Source: JAZDEY01 sp043808325 [NCBI: Candidatus Eiseniibacteriota bacterium] (GTDB taxonomy: Bacteria; Arandabacterota; Arandabacteria; Arandabacterales). Taken from it: DNA of 64,000 bases. How positions within the stretch are numbered: position 1 is the first letter of the stretch; each line of letters begins with the position of its first letter. The notes below the pieces were generated by a model that was not told the DNA's origin, did no database searches, and saw only the letters and a program-made list of their open reading frames with translations. The DNA is taken from assembly GCA_043808325.1 (NCBI GenBank), contig JAZDEY010000083.1:124001-188000 (forward strand), written 5' to 3'. Shown in pieces: positions 56,655-64,000 of this stretch. The position numbers and the translations under genes were made by a program.

Positions 56655-58766
56655 TCACACCTCTGCGCCAAGCCGCATTGCCTTGTCCGAAAGCAAGCGT
56701 AGTGCGTTACCTATCACGATCAGGGATGCTCCCATGTCGGCGAAGACCGCCATCCACATGGTGGCATGTCCGGTCGCTGCAAGCGAGAGAAAAACAGCCT
56801 TCACCGCAAGCGCGAAGACGATATTCTGCTTGGTGATGCGGCTCACTCCCCGGGATATCTTGAAAAGCGGCAAGAGTCTTCGGATGTCGTCGGACATCAG
56901 GGCAACGTCTGCGGTCTCAATGGCTGTGTCCGAGCCGGCTGCGCCCATGGCGATTCCAAGGTTGGACGCCGCCAGGGCCGGAGCATCGTTCACCCCGTCG
57001 CCGACCATGGCGACACGGCCGTATTCTCGTTTCAGGCTCTCCACGAACTCAACCTTCGCCTCGGGCAGGAGATTCGCGTGGTATTCGTCTACGCCTAGGC
57101 TGGCCGCGACTTTCCGAGCAACCTCCTCCCTGTCCCCGGTGACCATTATGGTCTTCTTTATTCCGAGAAGCTTGAGTGAAGAAAGTGTCTCCCGGGAGCC
57201 GGGCCTCGTCTGATCCTCGAATTCTATCAGGCCCAGCAATTCGCGCTCGGTGCCGACTGCGATGGTGGTTCTGGCGGTGAGGTCGGGGCTAAGGGGCGCC
57301 ACGATTCCCAAGCGCTCGGCGAAGAACTCAGGTTTGACGGCGTAGTACTTGGTGCCGGCAAGCGTGCCGGAGACGCCGCTCCCGGTGAGGGACGTTACGG
57401 CCTCGGGTGGGTCCCAATGGATACCGCGCTTGCGTGCCTCGGCCAGGGTCGCGCCTGCAAGCGGATGGGTCGAGCCCGATTCAATGGCTGCCGCCACGCG
57501 AAGGAGATCGGTTTCGGTGTGCCCGGGCACGGGCCTGACCGCCGCTACCACAGGCCGACCCAAGGTCAGCGTCCCGGTCTTGTCGAGAGCGATTGCGCGC
57601 ACCCGTGCTGCCTCTTCAAGATGAACCCCGCCCTTCACGAGGATGCCCTTCTTTGCGGCGGAGGTCAGCCCGGACACCACCGCCACCGGGGTTGCGATCA
57701 CCAGAGCGCAGGGGCACGCGATTATGAGGAGTACTATCGATCGGTAGATCCAATCGTCCTTAAGGCCCATCGCGAACGGCACTATTGCAAGCATGGCGGC
57801 TCCGACGATGACCACCGGCGTATAAACTGCGGCGAACCGGTCCACGAAGCGCTCGATCGGGGCCTTGGTCTCGGCTATGTGCTCGACCAGGTGGATGATC
57901 CTGGCGAGGGTGCTCTCTTCCTTGGGCTTGGTCACGGCGATCTCGACCAGGCCTTCTTCATTAAGCGTCCCGGCGAAGACATCGGAGCCCGGCTGCTTTG
58001 GAACAGGCATGGATTCGCCCGTGATGGGGGATTCGTCAACCGAGGTTGACCCCGAGACGACCTTACCCTCAAGCGGGATACGCTCTCCGGGCTTCACGAC
58101 GATCACCTGGCCTGGGACGACCTGGGCTGCGTCGACCGTCACATATTCGTCGTCGCGCTTCAAGGTGGCCGTGTCCGGCGAGAGATCGATCAACGACTCA
58201 ATCGCCTTGCGGGTTCTCGCCATCGCGAGGGCTTCAAGGATATTGGCTATCGAGAAGAGGAAGACGATGACGGCAGCTTCCTCCCAGTCGCCGATCGCAG
58301 CCGCGGCGATGATTGCCACGGTCATCAAGACATTCATGTCTACCGATAGGCTGCGGACCGCAGTGATAGCCTTGAGTAGGCTTAAGGGGATCCCAGCCAC
58401 AGTGGCGGCTACCAATAGGGCTCGAGTGATGCTCCAGGGAGCATGAGCAAGCCACGCAAGCAGGGCGCCGACGATGAGAATCCCGCAGGCCAATGTCAAG
58501 ATAAGCCTCCTTGCGGATATAACCCCGCGCAAAGACTTCATCTTGCCGGCAGGCCCCGGCTGGTCGGCCATGACCTCGTAGCCTTTCCTTCGCAGCGCCC
58601 GAACGATCGCCTTTCTTTCGACCCCGGGCTTGAGGCTCAATTCTATTGTGGAAAGGGCCACGCTGACCTTGGCATCTTCCACCCCTTGGACGCGTCTGGC
58701 AACGTGCTCAAGGGTTCTCGCGCAGTCCGCGCAATCAAGGTCTTTGACTTTGAGCCGTAGATTCAT
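56655..58766 (-). CDS. Heavy-metal P1B-type ATPase, probably Zn/Cd/Pb exporter
   Basis: This 703-residue P1B ATPase has one N-terminal metal-binding domain with 'DLDCADCARTLE' (C12, C15), as in ZntA/CadA-type pumps where Asp precedes the Cys pair. Eight membrane helices are expected. It has the actuator 'ITGES', the transmembrane metal site CPC in 'VLLIIACPCALVIATP', the phosphorylation site 'ALDKTGTLTLG', the P1B-specific 'STHPLAGA' His-Pro, and 'MVGDGVNDAPALAASNLGIA'. It exports divalent soft metals from the cytoplasm. The ATG at 58766 is placed eight bases after GAGG; a GTG two codons earlier is too close to that site. Glycosyltransferase and GH3 genes follow in the same operon, an odd combination. 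Confidence 0.92.
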   Translation of the reverse strand: MNLRLKVKDLDCADCARTLEHVARRVQGVEDAKVSVALSTIELSLKPGVERKAIVRALRRKGYEVMADQPGPAGKMKSLRGVISARRLILTLACGILIVGALLAWLAHAPWSITRALLVAATVAGIPLSLLKAITAVRSLSVDMNVLMTVAIIAAAAIGDWEEAAVIVFLFSIANILEALAMARTRKAIESLIDLSPDTATLKRDDEYVTVDAAQVVPGQVIVVKPGERIPLEGKVVSGSTSVDESPITGESMPVPKQPGSDVFAGTLNEEGLVEIAVTKPKEESTLARIIHLVEHIAETKAPIERFVDRFAAVYTPVVIVGAAMLAIVPFAMGLKDDWIYRSIVLLIIACPCALVIATPVAVVSGLTSAAKKGILVKGGVHLEEAARVRAIALDKTGTLTLGRPVVAAVRPVPGHTETDLLRVAAAIESGSTHPLAGATLAEARKRGIHWDPPEAVTSLTGSGVSGTLAGTKYYAVKPEFFAERLGIVAPLSPDLTARTTIAVGTERELLGLIEFEDQTRPGSRETLSSLKLLGIKKTIMVTGDREEVARKVAASLGVDEYHANLLPEAKVEFVESLKREYGRVAMVGDGVNDAPALAASNLGIAMGAAGSDTAIETADVALMSDDIRRLLPLFKISRGVSRITKQNIVFALAVKAVFLSLAATGHATMWMAVFADMGASLIVIGNALRLLSDKAMRLGAEV

Positions 58767-58814
58767 ATACACTGCCTCGTTGTGTCCACGTGAGATTAAG
58801 CGAGGTCTCGGGCG

Positions 58815-59846
58815 GTGTCCAACAAAAAACCCCGCGTGTCGGTGGTGATCCCAAATCTCAACGGCAAAGATCTGCTTGGGGATTGTTTAAGATCGCTTGA
58901 GCGGCAGACTTTCAAGGACTTCGAAGTGGTCCTGGTCGACAACGGGAGCACCGATGGGTCGGTGGCGTTTGTGAAGGATAGATTCCCGTGGATCGCGCGC
59001 GTGATTGAAAATCCGTCGAATCTTGGTTTCGCGGTGGCCTGCAATCAAGGGATAGAAGGGTCGGCGGGCGAGCTCGTCGCTTTACTTAACAACGACACTG
59101 AAGCACACCCTGCCTGGCTTGCGGAGCTGGTTCGGGTCGCCGATGGCAATCCCGGTGCCGGCATGTTCGCGAGTAAAACCCTCCTTTTTGACCGGCGGGA
59201 CACCATAGACACTGCGGGACATCTGATGTACCCCGACGGCCTCAATCGGGGCCGCGGCCGGCTTGAAGTAGATAGCGGCCAATACGACGCTAAGATCGAT
59301 GTCTTCTTCCCAAGTGGCGCCGCCGCGCTCTACCGGAGGAAGATGTTTGATGACATCGGGCTCTTCGATCAATATCACTTTGCTTATGGCGATGACACCG
59401 ACATCGGTATCCGCGGCCGGCTTGCAGGCTGGACGTGCCTTTTCGTGCCGGGAGCGATCGTCTACCACAAGTATTCGATGACCACGGGCGAGTATTCGCC
59501 CCAGAAGGTCTTCCTTGTCGAGCGCAACCGGATCTGGATCGCGTGGAAGTACTTCCCGATGAAGCGGGTGCTCGCGGTTCCGTTTTATAGCCTTGTCAGA
59601 TATTGCTACCAGGCTTATGGTGCCCTCTCAAAGAAGGGTGCCGCCGGCAGATTCGCCGAGCGGCATTCGGCTTGGGGCCTCTTCGCGGGTGTCATCAGGG
59701 CCTACGTATCGGCCTTCGCAGGTATGCCGCGCATCTGCGGCGAGCGCCGCAAGATGATGCGGCTTAAGACGGTTACCAATGCTGAGATCGACCGCTGGTT
59801 CAGGGACTATCGGATGTCAGTCAAGGAAATCGCGCTGAAGGACTAG
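58815..59846 (+). CDS. Family 2 glycosyltransferase
   Basis: GT-A fold glycosyltransferase of family 2, 343 residues, of the rhamnosyltransferase/WcaE-like type. It has 'RVSVVIPNLNGKDLLGDCLR', 'FEVVLVDNGSTDGSVAFVKD', 'NLGFAVACNQGIEGSAGELV', the metal-binding 'ALLNNDTEAHPAWLAEL', 'FPSGAAALYRRKMFDDIGLF' and the general-base region 'FAYGDDTDIGIRGRLAGWTC'. A C-terminal amphipathic region probably touches the membrane. It would add a sugar to a cell-surface polysaccharide or lipid carrier. The start is GTG with GAGG nine bases upstream. It is divergent from the P-type ATPase and convergent with the aminotransferase gene. Confidence 0.9.
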   Translation: MSNKKPRVSVVIPNLNGKDLLGDCLRSLERQTFKDFEVVLVDNGSTDGSVAFVKDRFPWIARVIENPSNLGFAVACNQGIEGSAGELVALLNNDTEAHPAWLAELVRVADGNPGAGMFASKTLLFDRRDTIDTAGHLMYPDGLNRGRGRLEVDSGQYDAKIDVFFPSGAAALYRRKMFDDIGLFDQYHFAYGDDTDIGIRGRLAGWTCLFVPGAIVYHKYSMTTGEYSPQKVFLVERNRIWIAWKYFPMKRVLAVPFYSLVRYCYQAYGALSKKGAAGRFAERHSAWGLFAGVIRAYVSAFAGMPRICGERRKMMRLKTVTNAEIDRWFRDYRMSVKEIALKD

Positions 59847-59857
59847 ATCCCCGCCGA

Positions 59858-61081
59858 TCAGCTTCCCTTGTGACTTGGTCGCTGCTGTATCTTGTTATAG
59901 GCTTCGATGCCGGCGGCCAGGATCTGCATCGCGTGCTTGAGATCGTTCACGTTCAGGACGTAGGCGATGCGGGCCTCATCTTGCCCCTTCCCCGGCGTGG
60001 CATAGAAGCCGGGCCCGGGGGCCACCATGGTGGTCGCGCCGTCAAGATTGAAATCAGTCAGCATCCAGCGGGCGAAGTCCTCAATGTCCTTTACCGGCAG
60101 CTTGGCCATGACGTAGAAGGCCCCGTGCGGTTTCAGGCACACCGCCCCGGGGATCTTCTTCATCTCGTCGCATACTGTATCGCGCCTTCGCCGGTATTCG
60201 TCGGCCACGCCTTGGAAGTAATCGTCCTTGAGCGTGAGGGCCTGGGCGGCAGCGGCCTGCTCAATCGAAGGCGAACAGAGCCTTGCCTGCCCCATCCTTA
60301 AGACCGCGTCCATCACCCTTTCGTTCTTGGAGACCAGGCACCCGATGCGGGCGCCGCAGGCGCTGAATCTCTTGGAAATCGAATCTAAGAGGATCGCTCG
60401 ATCGGAGACGCCCTCGATGTGCATGATGCTGGTGTGGCTGCCCTCGTAGATGAACTCGCGATAAACCTCATCGGAGAGCACGAAGAGGTCGCGATCCCTG
60501 CAAATCGCGGCGATCATCTCGATCTCGGCACGGGTATAGACCGTGCCCGTGGGGTTATTGGGGCTACAGATCAAGATCGCTCGCGTCCTTGGCGTGATCT
60601 TGGCCTCGATCGCTTCCTGCGGCGGCAGATGGAACCCGTTCTCGGCTTTCAAGGTGATCGGCACCAGCTTCACATCCGCCATCATTGCGAAACCGTTGTA
60701 GTTAGTGTAGAAGGGTTCGAAGACGATGATCTCGTCGCCCACATTGGCGACGCAAATCATGGCGAAGATAATGGCCTCGCTGCCGCCGGTGGTGCCTTGA
60801 ATGTCCTTGGCCTCGACATCGATTCCCCGGTGCTTGTAGTACTTGACCAAACCTTTGATGTAGTTTGGATCACCCTTGGAGTTCCCATACTCCAGGACTT
60901 CCCGGTCATAGTTCCGGACCGCATCCATGAACTCGGGAGGAGTCGGAATATCGGGCTGGCCGATATTGAGATGATAAACTTTGATCCCCCTGGCCTTGGC
61001 ATGGTCAGCCAGCGGCACCAGTTTTCTTATGGGTGAGGCCTGCATCTCGGCAGCCCGCTTCGATATTCGGACGATAGACAT
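59858..61081 (-). CDS. Aspartate-type (class I) PLP aminotransferase
   Basis: Class I/II fold-type I aminotransferase, 407 residues. It has 'VYHLNIGQPDIPTPPEFMDA', 'GTTGGSEAIIFAM', 'FEPFYTNYNGF', 'ILICSPNNPTGTVYTRAEIE', 'LFVLSDEVYREFIYEG', the Schiff-base lysine K237 in 'LLDSISKRFSACGARIGCLV', and the substrate-carboxylate Arg in 'EARIAYVLN'. The enzyme moves amino groups between amino acids and 2-oxoacids; the group includes aspartate, alanine and aromatic aminotransferases, and I cannot decide among them. AAGGAG lies seven bases before the ATG, and a near-consensus promoter is at 61148-61176. Confidence 0.92.
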   Translation of the reverse strand: MSIVRISKRAAEMQASPIRKLVPLADHAKARGIKVYHLNIGQPDIPTPPEFMDAVRNYDREVLEYGNSKGDPNYIKGLVKYYKHRGIDVEAKDIQGTTGGSEAIIFAMICVANVGDEIIVFEPFYTNYNGFAMMADVKLVPITLKAENGFHLPPQEAIEAKITPRTRAILICSPNNPTGTVYTRAEIEMIAAICRDRDLFVLSDEVYREFIYEGSHTSIMHIEGVSDRAILLDSISKRFSACGARIGCLVSKNERVMDAVLRMGQARLCSPSIEQAAAAQALTLKDDYFQGVADEYRRRRDTVCDEMKKIPGAVCLKPHGAFYVMAKLPVKDIEDFARWMLTDFNLDGATTMVAPGPGFYATPGKGQDEARIAYVLNVNDLKHAMQILAAGIEAYNKIQQRPSHKGS

Positions 61082-61147
61082 ATATTCTCCTTGCTTGGCA
61101 AGTCCGCGGCTTACCCGACCAGAGGCCTGGGCGTCGCAACCTTCCTA

Positions 61148-61176
61148 ATTTTAGCCCAGAACCTTAGACTTGTCAA
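61148..61176 (-). promoter_or_regulatory. Sigma-70 promoter of the aminotransferase gene
   Basis: Minus strand TTGACA (61171-61176), 17 bases, TAAAAT (61148-61153), about 60 bases before the ATG. Confidence 0.75.
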
Positions 61177-61226
61177 AACCAGAAGGCATCGTATCAGGCG
61201 TTGGATTCGTCGTCGACAAGGGCGGC

Positions 61227-64000
61227 TCAGTGCCGCCGTGCTGTGACCATGAGTGTCGAGGAGAATTGCCCAAAGGAGGTCGTGGATGTGGGTGTCTCAA
61301 TGCGAAGCCACATTGTGGCTGTTCCACCAACGGCAATGTCCGTGGCCAGGGTGAAATCCGTATTGTAAGCGGAGATGTCCGTCCAGGGCCCGGCGTCGCT
61401 GGCATTCGACCACTGCGCCCGGATCGTATCCGGCCCGTTGGCCGTCGAACTGATCCCCCACAGGTTACTGCCATCGGTAAACTGACTGATCTGTGCCACA
61501 AGATCCTCAACAACATTACCATCGTTGGTGATTACGCTGGTCTGTGGCGTGAGCCAGGTGTTGCCGGGCCTGACACCAAATGCAAAGGTCGGATTGCTCA
61601 CCGTAACACTCAGGACGATCGGCTCTCCGATCTGGAACTCGCTGAGGCCCGTTAGACCGGTTACCTGCGTGCTCGTTGAGGTCCTTGTCCCCACCGTCGG
61701 GGTGGTCCAGGTACCTCCGCTATACTTGGCAACAACAAAGCTGCTCGTGTTCGCACCGCCATCAACGTCCCCGGGGACGAAGTTGAATGTGGCGCTGCAA
61801 TCTGAAAACACTATGCCGGCGTTGGTCAACGTCCAGTACCGGTTCGCACTCTTCGACGGGCAGACGGGAGAGGCGCCGATGTCAGGATGATCTCCAGCCG
61901 TGGTTGTTGCTGTGAGATTCCCACCTGTCCCCACGCCGGTGAAGGAGACGTTGATCGGTGTGTAATTGGCCGCATCGCCGATCTCAAAGGTTTTCGCGGT
62001 TGCTCCCGTGGCGATGTACTTCCCCAAGTTTCCTACCACGTGTCCGCCGATCCTTGAGACACTGCCAGTCGAGCTAATCAAGAGCGCACTGGCATTGGTC
62101 GTGATCGTCCCGCTGGTCAATGTCAGAGTGCCATTGACTGTTATGTTCGACGCCAGTGTTTTCGTCCCCGACCCCGAGATGGTCAGATGCCCGTAGTTCT
62201 GCGAACTGTTCAGCACGACGACGGTCTGATTGGTGCCGGAGTAATTTATTGTGCTCGTGGCGCCGATCGAATGCGTAGAGTAATTGGACGGGACTGTGCC
62301 TGTCCCGCCGATCGCCAACGTAGCTCCGTTGGACACGGTCAACGTTCCGCCGGCTGCGGTTCTATTGGCCGTGAAACTTCCCAAGTCGAATGTCCCCGCG
62401 GAAACCGTCAGGTCTCCTGCAATGCCTACTGTTCCTGCCAGAGTCTTGGTTCCCCCCCCGCTGATCACTAGGTTGGCGTAACTCTCGACTGCCACGGTCT
62501 GGCTGCCACTGGCGGCCGTGTAACCGACCGTCCCCCCGCTGATGGTCACCGCCCCGCGCACGGTGGGGAAGGCCACTTCGGTGTTGAGCGTGCCGGAGGT
62601 CAGCGTCAGATTCCCGTAGGCCGTGAGCATGTGAGCGCTCTTCACGATCAGGACAAGGCTCGCATTGTTCAGCGTGATGTTGTTGCAGACTCCTGCCACG
62701 TTGACGTCGATCGTGTTTGCGCCACTCAATGTCAGGTCGTCGAGCGAGATGGGGACGCCATCCGGGTTCCAATTGGCGGCATCGCCCCAGTTGTTCGTTC
62801 CCGCTCCTCCGTCCCAAGTCCTCGCGACTCCCACTGCCTCGGTCACCTGGAAGTCAACCTCGCGTAGTTCCCAGTACAAGCCGGCGCCATTACTGCTAAC
62901 GTGGAAGCGAACCCGGGCCTGGCTGACGTATTGCAGTGCGAAGGAGGCCATCGTCCAGGTCTGGTTCACGAAGGCAGCGTCATAGACATTGAACCACGTT
63001 GCGCCGTTGGCGGTGACATCAACCTGAGCTCTGTCGATGTTGTCGTCGTCTTTGGCTATGAAGCGGATTGCGTCGACGCCGATGGAGGAGTGCAGCAAGT
63101 AGATGTAGGGTCCCCATGGGCCGTTGGGATCGTTGCTTATGTGGTTGCATCTGGCGTAGGAGCCGACTTCGTCGTCGTGGATGTTGGAGTTGTTCTCCCA
63201 GCGTCCCGTTGCATCACTATGGCCTGTGGGAGATACCCATCCTGCTCCGGCCGGGCCGCAGGTGAAAGTGGAGTCCAAGCCGTCAACGGTGCCCTGGCTG
63301 TTGCGTGCTTGGGCGCGGAAGTGGTAGGTGACGCCGGAAGCAGTACCTGTGACCATGAAGCCAGATGTGTTTCCGGTCACGAAGCCTGATACCCAAGGTG
63401 TGAAGCCGAATTCATAGTCCGTGGTTAGACCGTACTGGAAACGGATGTCGCAGGGCTCACCTCCGCTTTCGGTGAGCAGGCCATGGAGGATGGCCGAGGT
63501 TTCTTCTACCGAGGTGGCTGCCGTAGTTGTGATCGTGGGCAAATTGATTGCCGGCGGAGCCTCGTAGAGTTGCAACTCATAGAGCCACATGATGTAACTG
63601 GTGGTGAGTCGGTGAAAGCGAAACCTGGCATACCGGACGTTCTGTGGGGTATAGGTCTTGGTGTCCCAGTCGGCGTCCGCCACGGCACCTGCATGGACCG
63701 TGATCCAGGTCACGTCATCCGGCGAGACATCGACCTGAACCGAGTCGACCTCGCCATAGCCGAAGTCGGCCATGACCCGGAACCGATCGCTCCAGATGGT
63801 CGCACTGAGAGAAAAGGTCTCCCACCCTCCCCAGCCGAGAGCCGGATAGTGGCTGGCATACGTGGCAGTGCTCCCGTCACGAGCGAGGACGCCGCCTGAC
63901 CAGCCGGTGCCGTCCGTGTTGCCCGTGGGTGTCACCCAGCCGGCTGCCGTGACTTGGGGCGTGATTGAGCAGAATAGGACCGCAGTTATACCCAAAGGTA
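61227..64000 (-). CDS. Large secreted adhesin-like repeat protein, 5' end beyond window
   Basis: At least 922 residues are encoded; the frame remains open at the right window edge. A TTG at 63995 would give a very short signal peptide without positive charges, so the true start is probably outside. After the hydrophobic signal end come two related domains opening 'GWVTPTGNTDGTGWSGG' and 'GWVSPTGHSDATGRWENNSN', discoidin-like in pattern ('SVQVDVSPDDVTWITVHAG', 'RAQVDVTANGATWFNVYDA'). A fibronectin-III-like domain lies between them. Next is a beta-helical region starting 'WDGGAGTNNWGDAANWNPDG' with repeats such as 'LTISGSGTKTLASNITVNGT' and 'LVISGGGTKTLAGTVGIAGD', then Ig-like domains to the C-terminus. 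It is likely an extracellular or surface protein; no enzymatic motif is seen. Confidence 0.8.
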   Translation of the reverse strand, partial: PLGITAVLFCSITPQVTAAGWVTPTGNTDGTGWSGGVLARDGSTATYASHYPALGWGGWETFSLSATIWSDRFRVMADFGYGEVDSVQVDVSPDDVTWITVHAGAVADADWDTKTYTPQNVRYARFRFHRLTTSYIMWLYELQLYEAPPAINLPTITTTAATSVEETSAILHGLLTESGGEPCDIRFQYGLTTDYEFGFTPWVSGFVTGNTSGFMVTGTASGVTYHFRAQARNSQGTVDGLDSTFTCGPAGAGWVSPTGHSDATGRWENNSNIHDDEVGSYARCNHISNDPNGPWGPYIYLLHSSIGVDAIRFIAKDDDNIDRAQVDVTANGATWFNVYDAAFVNQTWTMASFALQYVSQARVRFHVSSNGAGLYWELREVDFQVTEAVGVARTWDGGAGTNNWGDAANWNPDGVPISLDDLTLSGANTIDVNVAGVCNNITLNNASLVLIVKSAHMLTAYGNLTLTSGTLNTEVAFPTVRGAVTISGGTVGYTAASGSQTVAVESYANLVISGGGTKTLAGTVGIAGDLTVSAGTFDLGSFTANRTAAGGTLTVSNGATLAIGGTGTVPSNYSTHSIGATSTINYSGTNQTVVVLNSSQNYGHLTISGSGTKTLASNITVNGTLTLTSGTITTNASALLISSTGSVSRIGGHVVGNLGKYIATGATAKTFEIGDAANYTPINVSFTGVGTGGNLTATTTAGDHPDIGASPVCPSKSANRYWTLTNAGIVFSDCSATFNFVPGDVDGGANTSSFVVAKYSGGTWTTPTVGTRTSTSTQVTGLTGLSEFQIGEPIVLSVTVSNPTFAFGVRPGNTWLTPQTSVITNDGNVVEDLVAQISQFTDGSNLWGISSTANGPDTIRAQWSNASDAGPWTDISAYNTDFTLATDIAVGGTATMWLRIETPTSTTSFGQFSSTLMVTARRH

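Noticed and set aside
1-64000. CRISPR array, prophage or integrative element
   Set aside because: No regularly spaced direct repeats, integrase, terminase or attachment-site duplication was seen.

Overview
The window is about 60% GC and densely coded on both strands, with short intergenic gaps, TTG and GTG starts alongside ATG, and many 4-base stop/start overlaps. I found no rRNA, tRNA, CRISPR array, integrase or transposase. The gene content is bacterial. Two secreted proteins end in a FlgD/type IX-secretion-like immunoglobulin fold, one secreted protein carries a type I dockerin, and there are several large lamin-tail, propeller and discoidin-like surface proteins. Together these suggest an uncultured phylum of or near the FCB group (Eisenbacteria, Krumholzibacteria, Zixibacteria or similar). 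That placement is inference from protein style, because no taxonomic marker gene is present.

Layout. 1-2 kb: an Rrf2-type Fe-S regulator transcribed directly into a truncated PstS-like binding protein, facing a DsrE-family protein. 2-5.6 kb: PepF, LemA and DUF3137 operon. 5.6-8 kb (minus): LpoB-like and COG3014-like lipoproteins. 8.5-13.8 kb: an M6-type secreted protease fused to a propeller, HflX, and a SHOCT-like protein. A mosaic repeat family, whose best copies have GGGGTTG/CAACCCC ends, is scattered through 7.0-13.5 kb. 14.1-20.4 kb: ECF sigma factor, anti-sigma-like protein, Spy-like protein, then TolC, MacA and a split MacB. The same GGGAAT-N18-GTC motif lies before the sigma gene and before tolC, so this is probably one regulon. 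20.6-26.9 kb: class V PLP enzyme, sulfatase-like hydrolase, lamin-tail protein, nitroreductase, MTH1187 thiamine-binding protein and a small lipoprotein. 27.3-32.7 kb: four type IV pilin-like proteins, one of them a 991-residue fusion carrying three SdrD-B-like domains and a seven-repeat FG-GAP propeller. 32.8-37.2 kb: membrane protein, DUF72, dockerin protein and DUF4910/M28 peptidase.

37.2-42.7 kb (minus) is the best candidate for an undescribed system. It is a compact four-gene cassette: a RadC N-terminal domain without its JAB domain, a 1083-residue methyltransferase with a possible nuclease domain, a GHKL (Hsp90/MutL-like) ATPase, and a small unknown protein. Two of its three junctions overlap by 4 bases. 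The arrangement looks like a restriction or anti-phage module.

42.8-46.4 kb: a four-gene membrane module built around a fibronectin III/DUF6754 protein, with no assigned function. 46.7-49.8 kb: alpha/beta hydrolase, DUF364 and a type III-fold PLP decarboxylase. 50-53.8 kb: two secreted proteins and IlvE. 53.9-58.8 kb (minus): a heavy-metal P1B ATPase, a GT39-type glycosyltransferase and a GH3 hydrolase in one coupled operon. 58.8-64 kb: a GT2 glycosyltransferase, an aspartate-type aminotransferase, and a large secreted adhesin-like protein truncated by the window end.
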